Source: DATARH01 sp050246595 (GTDB taxonomy: Bacteria; Pseudomonadota; Alphaproteobacteria; ATCC43930; CGMCC-115725). Taken from it: a DNA stretch of 64,000 nt. The translations under genes and the position numbers were made by a program. Below the pieces are notes generated by a model. It was not told the origin of the DNA. It made no database searches and worked only from the letters and a program-made list of their open reading frames with translations. The stretch lies in assembly GCA_050246595.1 (NCBI GenBank), contig JBFWVT010000009.1:1-64000 (forward strand), read 5' to 3'. This document shows, in pieces, positions 24,474 to 32,620 of this stretch. Each line of letters starts with the position of its first letter. Position 1 is the stretch's first letter.

Positions 24474-24758
24474 GAATTTGCCGCCATCGAAGCCTATGAA
24501 GCAGCGAAAACCGGTAAGGCGGCGCGAGGCGGAGGCAGCCCCGCAGGGCGTCAACAACGAGCCCGCCGCGGCAGCAGACGCGAGGCGCTGCTGAATTTGA
24601 TTCGCGAAGGACAGGGTCTCTCCCGGGGCGAAATCCTGGAGCGTTTGGGGCTGAAAGGCGATAAACCCGGCGAGATGTCGGTATCGAACGCGCTGACCGC
24701 GCTCACCAAGCGGAACGAGATACGCCGCAAAGGAGGCAAGTATCACCCCGTATCGTAA
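24474..24758 (+). pseudogene. 3' fragment of a small DNA-binding-like protein
   Basis: An open frame of 94 codons starts abruptly at the repeat boundary (EFAAIEAYEAAKTGKAARGG) and ends at TAA 24756-24758. The last part, ALLNLIREGQGLSRGEILERL then MSVSNALTALTKRNEIRRKG, has the pattern of a winged helix-turn-helix with a basic tail. There is no plausible start codon in the fragment. It looks like the C-terminal part of a regulator or nucleoid-type protein whose front was lost when the adjacent 98-base element arrived. Confidence 0.6.
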
Positions 24759-24893
24759 CGTCTGTGAAGCTGTTCCTTTAGATTGGGAATGACGCAGCGG
24801 GACAGGCGAGCCGGCGGCGAACAGGAGGGGATTGGAGTGCCCGTCAGCGGGACTGGTTTTGACGTCGGGGTCGGCTCGGCCTATGGTTACCGC

Positions 24894-25239
24894 ATGAGCA
24901 ACGGCTCCAATCATCTCGATCCGAACCGGCCGGACGCCGTGCGGCTCAGCGTCGCTGAAGCGCGCCCTCGGTGAAGGCGTGCTTGCCCGCGTCGGGTTCG
25001 GCGAAGACGAGGCCCGCATTGTTCCCGACCAGCTCATCGATAATTCGCTGTGCGGCTACCGCTTTGCCGGGCTGCCGCGCATTCTCGCGATCGCGCGCGA
25101 GGCGAAGACCCGCAATGCCCGCACCCCGGTCGCAATCGTTCATCAGACGCCGGTTTCGGCCCTGGTCGATGGCGGCAACAATGTCGGCCATATCGCGGTC
25201 TATCGCGGCGCCGAGATTTCTTCGCTCCGCTCGCAATGA
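24894..25239 (+). pseudogene. Ldh_2-type (malate/lactate/sulfolactate) dehydrogenase N-terminal remnant
   Basis: ATG 24894 begins MSNGSNHLDPNRPDAVRLSV. After SVAEAR the frame is lost at CGCGCC (24960-24966); two bases (GC) appear missing. The next frame continues LGEGVLARVGFGEDEARIV, NSLCGYRFAGLPRIL and TPVSALVDGGNNVGHIAVYR, typical of the start of NAD(P)-dependent Ldh_2 dehydrogenases. After about 110 residues the homology ends in the repeat-like TCTTCGCTCCGCTCGCAATG. About two thirds of the protein is gone, so this is a true remnant. It precedes an aldolase gene that may once have been its operon partner. Confidence 0.65.
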
Positions 25240-25290
25240 CGTGTTTGCGGAGAGCCTGCGCTTGGTACATCAGCATTGCGGGAGAAAACG

Positions 25291-26082
25291 ATGCCCGAAA
25301 GATCGATGAAGGAAAAACTGGCCGCCGGCGATCTCGTGCTGTGCATGAATTTGCGTTTGGCGCGCTCGGTCGATATCGCGATGGTCGCAAAAGCCGGCGG
25401 CTACGATGCGCTCTATGTCGATATGCAGCACGCGCCCTATTCGATCGAGACGACATCGACAATCTGCGCCGCCGCGCTCGGCATCGGCATCACCCCGCTG
25501 GTGCGGGTGCCGAGCCATGATCCGCAGTGGATGAGCCGTGTGCTCGACGGCGGCGCCCAGGGCGTCATCGTTCCGGACGTCAATACCGGCGCCCAGGCCG
25601 AAGCCATCGTCAGCGCGTGCCGCTTTCCGCCGCTCGGAAAACGCTCGGTGATGGGACTGGGGCCGGCGCTCGGTTACCGCGCGGTGCCGCTCTCCGAGCT
25701 GAACCCGAAGCTCAACGCCGAGACCTCCGTAATCGTCATGCTGGAAACGGCGGAAGGCATCGAGAATTGCGAGAGGATCGCCGCGGTCGAGGGGATCGAT
25801 GTTCTGCTGATCGGGTCGGGCGATCTGACGACGGATCTCGGGATTCCCGGACAGGTCGATCATCCGCGGCTGCGCGCCGCCTACGAACGGGTGGCCGCTG
25901 CGTGCCGGACGCACAAGAAGGTGCTGGGGGTCGGCGGCATCCGCCACAACACCGGGTTGCAGGGCGAGCTGATCGGGCTTGGAGCGCGGTTTGTGATCGC
26001 CGGCACCGACACCAATTACGTCCTGGCCGGCGCACGTCAGGACACCGAAGCGCTGCGCGCGATCAAGATGGATCGATTCTAG
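25291..26082 (+). CDS. HpcH/HpaI family aldolase
   Basis: ATG 25291 with GGGAG upstream gives 263 residues. The TIM-barrel class II aldolase pattern is clear: GYDALYVDMQHAPYS, GVIVPDVNTGAQAEAIV, and the metal ligands in VMLETAEGIENCE and GSGDLTTDLGIPG. Such enzymes cleave 4-hydroxy-2-oxo acids to pyruvate (or a related oxo acid) plus an aldehyde, in aromatic or sugar-acid catabolism. The exact substrate is unknown. The fragmentary dehydrogenase gene directly upstream suggests the pathway is partly lost. Confidence 0.9.
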   Translation: MPERSMKEKLAAGDLVLCMNLRLARSVDIAMVAKAGGYDALYVDMQHAPYSIETTSTICAAALGIGITPLVRVPSHDPQWMSRVLDGGAQGVIVPDVNTGAQAEAIVSACRFPPLGKRSVMGLGPALGYRAVPLSELNPKLNAETSVIVMLETAEGIENCERIAAVEGIDVLLIGSGDLTTDLGIPGQVDHPRLRAAYERVAAACRTHKKVLGVGGIRHNTGLQGELIGLGARFVIAGTDTNYVLAGARQDTEALRAIKMDRF

Positions 26083-26148
26083 AGGAGCGCTTGTCCGCAT
26101 CGACCGTCGCCGCTGCGTCGCCGCTCCCGGGCGATCAGTGAGGTTCGG

Positions 26149-27591
26149 ATGCCGCGGGAGTATTCCCGGTGCTTCGGCGTCACCCTCGCGACATGGCTGC
26201 CGGTCGCCGCCACCTTGGGTGCGCTCGTGGCTGTCGGGTTGCTGACCGCCACAAGCGCGATCGTGGCAGCGGCGGTAAGCCTGGTGCTGGCGGTGCTGAT
26301 CGCGGTCCCGTTTGCGGTATCGCTCGCGGCGGCACGCCAGGCGATCGAGAGACTGGGCGAGGCAAAGGAGTCCATCGGCACCGCCGCGGTGCCGCCGGTC
26401 GCGCGCGCGCTGTGGCCGGGTCTGATGCGGCTGCGCGCGGCGTATGACTCCCGGCTGGTTCAGGCCGAGGCGCGGTTCGCGGCGGCGGAGGCGGTAATGG
26501 ACGCGATACCGGACCCGCTGCTGCTGATCGACAGCAGGCGCCGCATCGTGCGTGCCAATAAAGCCGCCGCCAAGCTGATCGGCCGGCGCGCCGAGCCGGG
26601 CGATCTGGCGGGCGCGCTGCGCAACCCCATGCTGCTGTCCGCCGTCGACTCGCTGTTGCGCGGCGAAGCGGTGCGCGACCCAGGGCGCGGCCCAGGGCGC
26701 AGCATCGAATTCCACCTCTCGGGAGCAACGGATCGGGTCTTGCGCGCCCACCTCGTCGGGCTCGGCGCGCCTGCCGATCAGCTCGACGGTGCGGTCGCGC
26801 TGCTGATCCTCGACGACATCACCGCTATGAAGCGGACCGAGCAGATGCGGGCGGATTTTATCGCGAATGCCGGGCACGAGCTGAAGACACCGCTCGCGGC
26901 GCTGATCGGCTTTATCGAGACGCTGCTCGGGCCGGCCCGCGACGATGACGCCGCGCGCGAGCGGTTTCTGACGATCATGCAGGAGCAGGCCCGGCGTATG
27001 GCCCGGCTGGTCGACGGCCTGCTGTCGCTGTCGCGCATCGAGCTGAACGAACACGTTGCCCCGACCGGCCGGGTCGCGCTTGCGCCGGTTATCGAAGAGG
27101 TCGCGCGCGGCCTAGAATTGCGCGCCGCCGGACGCGACATTCGCATCATCGCAAAGCTGCCGCCGGATTTGCCGGAGGTCCAAGGGGACCGCGACGAGCT
27201 GGTCCAGGTCTTTCAGAACCTTCTCGACAATGCCATCAAATACGCTCGACCGCATAGCGAGATCACCGTAGCCGGCAGTCTCGACGCCAATATTGACAGG
27301 ACGCCGGCACCGGTGCGGGTTGCCGTCACCGATCAGGGCGAAGGCATCGAAGCCGAGCACCTTCCTCGGCTGGCCGAACGATTCTATCGCGTCGATACGG
27401 CGCGGTCGCGCGAACTCGGCGGCACCGGGCTCGGCCTCGCGATTGTGAAACACCTCGTCAACCGGCATCGCGGCCGGCTGGAGATTGCCAGCAAACCGGG
27501 CCGGGGCTCCGCGTTTACGGTGTGCCTGCGCCCGGCCGATCTGCGATCATTGTCACCAAATCGTAACGAAACGGTCATCACGGAGCCCTAG
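26149..27591 (+). CDS. phoR: PhoR-type membrane sensor histidine kinase
   Basis: This 480-residue protein has two N-terminal transmembrane segments (about 13-65), a PAS-like region (AIPDPLLLIDSRRRIVRANKA, about 120-230), the dimerisation/phosphoacceptor box ANAGHELKTPL with His243, the N-box FQNLLDNAIKYA and the G-boxes DQGEGI and GGTGLGLAIVKH. The overall layout is that of PhoR, which controls PhoB in response to phosphate through the Pst transporter and PhoU. Neither pst nor phoU genes are in the window. The response regulator gene follows after 96 bases, kinase first. Confidence 0.82.
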   Translation: MPREYSRCFGVTLATWLPVAATLGALVAVGLLTATSAIVAAAVSLVLAVLIAVPFAVSLAAARQAIERLGEAKESIGTAAVPPVARALWPGLMRLRAAYDSRLVQAEARFAAAEAVMDAIPDPLLLIDSRRRIVRANKAAAKLIGRRAEPGDLAGALRNPMLLSAVDSLLRGEAVRDPGRGPGRSIEFHLSGATDRVLRAHLVGLGAPADQLDGAVALLILDDITAMKRTEQMRADFIANAGHELKTPLAALIGFIETLLGPARDDDAARERFLTIMQEQARRMARLVDGLLSLSRIELNEHVAPTGRVALAPVIEEVARGLELRAAGRDIRIIAKLPPDLPEVQGDRDELVQVFQNLLDNAIKYARPHSEITVAGSLDANIDRTPAPVRVAVTDQGEGIEAEHLPRLAERFYRVDTARSRELGGTGLGLAIVKHLVNRHRGRLEIASKPGRGSAFTVCLRPADLRSLSPNRNETVITEP

Positions 27592-27687
27592 CCCCGGCGT
27601 AAAAGCAGCAGGAGCGCGGGCGGAAAGGCGATTATTCCAGCCGCGATGCCATTGTTCCCGAGCCGGCGCGGCGCAAGGTTGAAGGAA

Positions 27688-28380
27688 ATGAAGCCTGTTA
27701 TCCTAATCGTTGAGGACGAGCCCCCGCTTGTCACGATGTTGCGCTACAATCTGGAGCGCGAAGGTTTCGCGGTCGATGAGGCGGCCAATGGCGAGGAGGC
27801 GCTGCTGCGCATTGCCGAGCGCCGGCCGGATGCCGTGTTGCTCGATTGGATGCTGCCGCATGTTTCGGGCCTCGAAGTCTGCCGGCAGATCCGGCGGGCG
27901 CCGGCGACCCGCTCGTTGCCGGTCATCATGCTGACCGCGCGCGGCGAGGAGGGCGACCGCATTCGCGGTCTCGACAGCGGCGCCGACGACTATGTCGTCA
28001 AGCCGTTCAGCCCGAACGAGCTGATCGCACGACTGCGCGCCGTAATCCGGCGCACCCGGACGGAGCCGGAGGACGGCGTGCTGCGCTACGCCGACCTGGA
28101 AATGGACCTGGTCGCGCATCGGGCTTCCCGCGCCGGCAAGGCGATCCATCTCGGGCCAACCGAATTCCGGCTGCTGCGCCACTTTTTACAGAACCCGCGC
28201 CGCGTGTTCTCGCGCGAGCAGCTGCTCGACTGCGTCTGGGGGCAGGATGCGGAACTCGAACTGCGCACCGTGGACGTGCATATTCGACGGCTGCGTCAGG
28301 CGATCAACGCGAATGGCGGCAGCGATCTGCTGCGCACCGTTCGCTCCGTGGGCTACGCGCTCGACAGCTCGGAGGTGTAG
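27688..28380 (+). CDS. phoB: PhoB-type OmpR-family response regulator
   Basis: From ATG 27688 the 230-residue product has a receiver domain with acidic pocket VEDEP, phosphoacceptor Asp53 (LLDWMLPHVSG), Thr in IMLTARGEE and Lys in YVVKPFSP. A winged-helix output domain follows (LGPTEFRLLRHFLQNP, VFSREQLLDCVWG, RTVDVHIRRLRQAI, LLRTVRSVGYAL). PhoB and its close paralogues share this sequence pattern. The start is slightly uncertain, since AAGGA lies very close to this ATG. Confidence 0.85.
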   Translation: MKPVILIVEDEPPLVTMLRYNLEREGFAVDEAANGEEALLRIAERRPDAVLLDWMLPHVSGLEVCRQIRRAPATRSLPVIMLTARGEEGDRIRGLDSGADDYVVKPFSPNELIARLRAVIRRTRTEPEDGVLRYADLEMDLVAHRASRAGKAIHLGPTEFRLLRHFLQNPRRVFSREQLLDCVWGQDAELELRTVDVHIRRLRQAINANGGSDLLRTVRSVGYALDSSEV

Positions 28381-28486
28381 CGCGTGCCGGGGCTTCGGTT
28401 TTCGAATTGGCGTGACAGTGGCCCGAAATCCGATCGGTGGTTCGCTTGCCGGCTTCCAACGGCCGACTTCTGCACTCCCGTCGCAT

Positions 28487-28732
28487 CTACGGCGGTTCGT
28501 CGCCGTTCCCTTGCTCAAGCAGATCGGCCAGTGCGCGCTGCGCATTTGTCAATTCGCGAGCATAGATAACCGCAAATTCGACATCGGAACTCTGGCGAAG
28601 GTGCTGCCGATAAAAGGCGATCCGGCAGCGTAAAATGCCCGCGCGGCTATCCGGTCCGCCGAGCGGATCGGGAATGTCGTCCAACCGATCCGGCAAGCGA
28701 TCCGGGTCCCGCCGCGATGAAACATTCGGCAT
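28487..28732 (-). CDS. Small hypothetical protein
   Basis: This 81-residue frame (MPNVSSRRDPDRLPDRLDDI start) has a GAGGG site ten bases before ATG 28732. Its second half (CRIAFYRQHLRQSSDVEFAV, ELTNAQRALADLLEQG) is likely helical and has normal protein composition. No family is recognised. It shares the strand of the acetyltransferase and methyltransferase genes 126 bases upstream but need not be cotranscribed. Confidence 0.5.
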   Translation of the reverse strand: MPNVSSRRDPDRLPDRLDDIPDPLGGPDSRAGILRCRIAFYRQHLRQSSDVEFAVIYARELTNAQRALADLLEQGNGDEPP

Positions 28733-28857
28733 CGGATGTTCCCTCTCGATTGCAGCGTCGCAGCAAAGCGGCTGCGGATCGGGGCAGGTTACGGGCGTTT
28801 TGTATTGCGATGATGTCGTCAGCGCCGGGTTTTGTATTGTCCGCATCGCGATGTGCG

Positions 28858-29568
28858 TCATCCCGACCCGCCGAAAGAGAGCCGGACACTTGTGTGCGTC
28901 GGTTGGTTCCGGTGTTCCAGAGACCGGAACAGGGGGCGGTTCTTTGTCCCCATCCGGGTCCGCGGCTGTCGCAGCATCGGGGTGATCGGCGGGCAGTTCC
29001 CGACTTTTATCTGCCCGATCGCCACGAAACCGTGCCGCTCGTACAGCAGCCGGTTCCTGGGGCCGGTGGCTTCGAGATAGGCGATCGACCGCGCCGCGTC
29101 GCACGCTTCCAGCACCCGGCGGAGCAGCGCGCTGCCAAGCCCCCGCCCCTGCCGGCTCGGATCAACCCCGATCAGCGGCAGATACCAGTGCGGTTCAGCC
29201 GGATGGTGCCGCGCCATTTCCTCAAAAACAGCGAAAGCGTCGGCCTGTTGACGCGGCGCGACTCCCTCCTCGACGAGCGCCAGCAGCGCCTGTTCGTCCG
29301 GATGTGCATCGGGCGCGAGCCACAGCGCGGCGCCCTCGCAATCTCCGGCGATCCAGGCGGTCCCAGCGGGCAGCGCCGATCCCGCCAGCGCCTGGGCAAA
29401 TTGCGGGAAATAGCGGAGATGCTGCTCGGGATCGGGGAGCATCCAGCGCACCGCGGGATCGTCGACGAAAGCGAGGGTCAGCGTGGTCAGGATGCGCGCC
29501 GCCGCGTCTGCCGGTGCCGGCATGATGACGGCCGAATGTGGCTGGTCGGCAAGACTCGGTGCGGCCAT
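28858..29568 (-). CDS. GNAT-family N-acetyltransferase
   Basis: Starting at ATG 29568, preceded by GGGAGGG and one base after the stop of the upstream methyltransferase, the product has 236 residues. The acetyl-CoA binding motif A reads LIGVDPSRQGRGLGSALL, followed by ACDAARSIAYLEATG and NRLLYERHGFVAIG, a standard GNAT end. The last ~35 residues (RTRMGTKNRPL onward) are an extra tail with no family match. It acetylates a small molecule or protein amine of unknown identity. Tight spacing implies cotranscription with the homocysteine methyltransferase. Confidence 0.85.
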   Translation of the reverse strand: MAAPSLADQPHSAVIMPAPADAAARILTTLTLAFVDDPAVRWMLPDPEQHLRYFPQFAQALAGSALPAGTAWIAGDCEGAALWLAPDAHPDEQALLALVEEGVAPRQQADAFAVFEEMARHHPAEPHWYLPLIGVDPSRQGRGLGSALLRRVLEACDAARSIAYLEATGPRNRLLYERHGFVAIGQIKVGNCPPITPMLRQPRTRMGTKNRPLFRSLEHRNQPTHTSVRLSFGGSG

Positions 29569-29569
29569 G

Positions 29570-30523
29570 TCACCCTCCCTTCGTCGCGGTTCCGCAAGCC
29601 GCGAAAATCTGCTCGACGTGCCGATGGTCGGTGCCGCAGCAGCCGCCGAGCACATTGATCCACGGGAACCGGTCGCGGATCGACGCATAGGACTGCGCCA
29701 GCTCGACCGGATCGCCGTCGTCGAGATCGGTTGCTTGATCGAGTTCGGCGTGGCTCAGTTTCGAGGCATTGGCCCGCATCCCGCACAGCCGCTTTGATGC
29801 GGCCGCCTCGGCGAGCGCGCCGGCGAAATGCGTCGGGTGGGCGCAGTTGACCATGTAATAAACGGGAGCGCCCCCGGTCGCCGCGTCGACCTCGCCGATC
29901 GCCGCTTTCAATGTCTGCCCGGTCGGAAGCCTTCCATCGGTTTCGACGGTGAAGGAGATCGCGACCGGCATGCCGGCCTTCCGCCCCGCTCGCGCTATGC
30001 CGATTGCCTCGTTCGTATTGGTCATCGTGATGGCCGTGACCTGGTCGGCCTCGGTTCGGGCGAAGGTTTCGATCTGGACGGCATGATAGGCCTCGGCCTC
30101 GTCCGGCGTCATCAGTGCGCCCGGATCGTAACCGTCGCCCCGCGGCCCGACGCAGCCGCTGATCACCATCGGCGAGCGCGCGGTCTCGAACGCCGCGCGC
30201 AGCCCGACCAGCAGGTCGATTGCCTGACGGTTCGCCGCGACGAGCGCCGCCGTCGAATAGCCCAGCTTCTCGGCCCAATCCGGGTTGGCACGCCAGGTGG
30301 CGGCCTCGAAAATGAACCCCGTTTCGCAGGTGTGGGCGATCGCCGCGTAGCGCGAAAAATACCACCGGAGCGCCTCGGCGCCCTTCGCATCGCGCAGCAG
30401 ATGAAATGCCGCGAAATAGGGCAGCTCGAACCCGTCATGAAAAATCAGCGTGGTCTCGATGCCGCCGTCGGTCAGAAACAGCCCGCCATCCTGTTGCGGG
30501 AGATGATTTCGGTACTTCGCCAT
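29570..30523 (-). CDS. Homocysteine S-methyltransferase family protein
   Basis: The 317-residue protein (start MAKYRNHLPQQ) shows FLTDGGIETTLIFHDG at the N-terminus, zinc-ligand regions ISGCVGPRG and LGGCCGTDHRHV, and TMTNTNEAIGIARA, VNCAHPTHF and GMRANASKLSHAELD. This is the cobalamin-independent BHMT/MmuM-like domain, which transfers a methyl group from S-methylmethionine, SAM or betaine to homocysteine. The donor cannot be assigned from sequence. Its 5' side faces the repeat-rich region upstream of the divergent diiron gene. Confidence 0.87.
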   Translation of the reverse strand: MAKYRNHLPQQDGGLFLTDGGIETTLIFHDGFELPYFAAFHLLRDAKGAEALRWYFSRYAAIAHTCETGFIFEAATWRANPDWAEKLGYSTAALVAANRQAIDLLVGLRAAFETARSPMVISGCVGPRGDGYDPGALMTPDEAEAYHAVQIETFARTEADQVTAITMTNTNEAIGIARAGRKAGMPVAISFTVETDGRLPTGQTLKAAIGEVDAATGGAPVYYMVNCAHPTHFAGALAEAAASKRLCGMRANASKLSHAELDQATDLDDGDPVELAQSYASIRDRFPWINVLGGCCGTDHRHVEQIFAACGTATKGG

Positions 30524-30574
30524 AAACCCAATCCCTGGTCCGGATCGATGTCGATATGAACTTATGCGATGTTT

Positions 30575-30800
30575 GTATCCAGGGTATGGCGCGAACTGAC
30601 GATTTCGTATCGTCGGTATCGCGTCTGCATCATCCGTATCAATACCGGCCCTGCGGATGCGGCGTCGGCCGTCCCCGCACGGACAAGCCGTTGCGCGCTG
30701 CCGCAATCGGCATGAGCGACCGCCGAGACCGACGACACAAACGATACCTGTTCGATACCGGAAATACCAAGCAAGCCGGCGCGCGACATAACGACGATAC
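30575..30800. promoter_or_regulatory. Cluster of GTAT-N5-GTAT direct repeats upstream of the diiron gene
   Basis: The 350-base divergent intergenic region (30524-30873) has no gene but holds regularly spaced GTAT boxes. On the plus strand: 30575/30584 and 30607/30616, both at 9-base spacing, plus GTATCAATAC at 30636. On the minus strand (seen as ATAC): 30744, 30755 and 30764, spaced 11 and 9, and another at 30797. Left-half boxes point one way and right-half boxes the other. Spaced 4-6-base direct repeats are the usual binding pattern of OmpR/PhoB-type regulators (CpxR: GTAAA-N5-GTAAA). An OmpR-type regulator is encoded at 32621. Confidence 0.5.
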
Positions 30801-30873
30801 ACAGGGCGTATAACGTCCTCGTCATCGGTGTCCGGGGATGCGTCCGGGGCCACTGGTAAGAGGCGTTATCATC

Positions 30874-31785
30874 ATGTACCAGCAGTTTTCCTATCAGGAG
30901 GTGCTGTCCTCGTCCGAGCGTTTCGGATGGCGTATCGAGGACCTGATCGGCGGTGAGCGTCGGCTCAATTTCTCGAAACCGTTTCTGCCCGAGTCGCTGG
31001 CGCGGACGCAGACCCTAGATTTTCTGACCCCCGACGAGCAGCGGGTGATGAACCAAATCCGCGGCGCCGGATATCTTCATATGTTCGGGCTGGTGGAGGA
31101 ATTCATCCTGCCGTTTGTGCTCGACCACGTACGGCCGCAGCTGAATGAGGATGATTATCGGGTGCGGGCATTCCTCGGTTTTGCCGGCGAGGAGGCCAAG
31201 CACATTCAGCTGTTCCACCGTTTCCGGGAGGAATTCGAGGCCGGGTTCGGCAGCAGCTGCGGAATGATCGGCCCGGCCGACGCTATTGCCCGCGCCGTGC
31301 TCGCCCATCATCCGCTGGCGGTATCGTTGACGATCCTGCACATCGAATGGATGACGCAGCGGCACTTCCTCTACAGCGTCCAGGATGACCAGCAGCTCGA
31401 TCCGCAATTCAAGAGCCTGCTGCGCCATCACTGGATGGAAGAGGTCCGGCACGCGAAACTCGACACGCTGATGGTCGAAAGCATTGCCGAAAGGTGCAGT
31501 GAAACGGAGCGCGACAAGGCCATCGACGGCTATGTCGCAATCGGCGGTTTTCTCGATGGCGGGTTGGTTCAGCAGGTCAGGCTCGATCTCGAAAGCTTTT
31601 CCCGAGCGACCGGCCGCGAACTCAGCGAGTTCGAGCGGGCCATGTTTATCGAAACGCAGCTACAGGCGCTGCGCTGGACCTTTATCGGCTCCGGCATGAG
31701 CCACCCGAACTTTCTTGCCACGGTCGATCATTTGCGGCCCGGGGCCGGGGAGCGGCTGGAGAGGATCGCACCGGCCTTCTGCTGA
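30874..31785 (+). CDS. Ferritin-like diiron protein (AurF-like)
   Basis: From ATG 30874 the 303-residue, all-helical protein has the four-helix diiron ligand set: Glu75/76 (FGLVEEFILP), ExxH at 107-110 (GEEAKHIQLFHRF), Glu158 (LHIEWMTQRH) and ExxH at 190-193 (WMEEVRHAKLDT). This matches the diiron oxygenase group that includes the N-oxygenase AurF, although length and context differ from antibiotic clusters. It could be an O2-activating oxygenase or a peroxide/iron-handling protein. It heads a plus-strand series with an OsmC-like gene 63 bases downstream and two signalling genes, and is preceded by the GTAT-box region. Confidence 0.75.
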   Translation: MYQQFSYQEVLSSSERFGWRIEDLIGGERRLNFSKPFLPESLARTQTLDFLTPDEQRVMNQIRGAGYLHMFGLVEEFILPFVLDHVRPQLNEDDYRVRAFLGFAGEEAKHIQLFHRFREEFEAGFGSSCGMIGPADAIARAVLAHHPLAVSLTILHIEWMTQRHFLYSVQDDQQLDPQFKSLLRHHWMEEVRHAKLDTLMVESIAERCSETERDKAIDGYVAIGGFLDGGLVQQVRLDLESFSRATGRELSEFERAMFIETQLQALRWTFIGSGMSHPNFLATVDHLRPGAGERLERIAPAFC

Positions 31786-31848
31786 TCCGCCAATATCCCG
31801 CTGAAAAGATCCCTTTCCACATCTCCAACCCGCAAGCAGGAGCAGGAA

Positions 31849-32424
31849 ATGAACGACGTGATGACTCAGGTCAAATCCGGTCAGGTCAATGGAATCGATA
31901 TCGAGGCGCTGAAGCAGGAGATTCACGACGTCGCCGAAGACCCGGCGAAGGGCATCGTCCGCTTCGCGGTCAAATCGGCCTGGCAGGGCCAGACGAAAAG
32001 CCGCGCAACGGTCGACTCGTATCACCTTGGCGGCCAGGAGATTAAGCGGCATTTCGAGATCGATATCGACGAGCCGGCGGAGCTGCTCGGCCAGAACACC
32101 GCCCCCAACCCGCAGGAAATGCTGATGGCGGCGCTCAACGCTTGCATCATGGTCGGCTATGTCGCCGGCGCCGCAATGAAGGGAATCCACCTCGACAAGG
32201 TCGAAATCGAAACCTCGGGACAGCTCGATCTGCGCGGCTTTCTCGGGATCGACGCCGCCGTGCCGCCCGGTTATGAGACGATCCATTATACGGTCACGAT
32301 GAAGGGTAACGGCAGCGAGGCGGATTTCCGCGAAATCCACGAGATTGTGATGAAGACCTCGCCCAACTACTTCAACATTTCCCGCCCGATCCGGATCGAC
32401 TCGACGCTGGTGGTCGAAGCGTGA
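31849..32424 (+). CDS. OsmC/Ohr-like protein
   Basis: This 191-residue protein has the OsmC fold signature GQNTAPNPQEMLMAALNACI with Cys99, then VEIETSGQLDLRGFLG. The second family cysteine, normally in a VCPVS-type motif near the end, is absent; that area reads KTSPNYFNISRPIRI. OsmC/Ohr proteins reduce organic hydroperoxides with a cysteine pair. A single-Cys form may work differently or carry another activity. A purine-rich stretch (AAGCAGGAGCAGGAA) serves as ribosome site. Pairing with a diiron protein suggests an oxidant- or O2-linked function. Confidence 0.82.
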   Translation: MNDVMTQVKSGQVNGIDIEALKQEIHDVAEDPAKGIVRFAVKSAWQGQTKSRATVDSYHLGGQEIKRHFEIDIDEPAELLGQNTAPNPQEMLMAALNACIMVGYVAGAAMKGIHLDKVEIETSGQLDLRGFLGIDAAVPPGYETIHYTVTMKGNGSEADFREIHEIVMKTSPNYFNISRPIRIDSTLVVEA

Positions 32425-32492
32425 GTTCCATGGGCGGGGGTAGCCAGGCCGGCCCTCGCCTCGAACCCGGCCGGCAGTCCATGCTGCCGTCC

Positions 32493-32555
32493 GGCCGTGC
32501 TGCCTACGCCTCGGGCCGCGCTGCCTACGCCTCGGGCCGTGGTGCTTTACGCCGA
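32493..32555. repeat. 21-base tandem repeat
   Basis: GGCCGTGCTGCCTACGCCTC (32493) recurs at 32514 with one change, followed by a degenerate third unit at 32535. The repeat lies in the 196-base gap between the OsmC-like gene and the response regulator gene. Confidence 0.6.
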
Positions 32556-32620
32556 CGCCGGTCCGCGCTTAAGTTGGCGCCGGCTTACGCCCACAATCGA
32601 ACGCCGAGAGAGCCCAAGGC

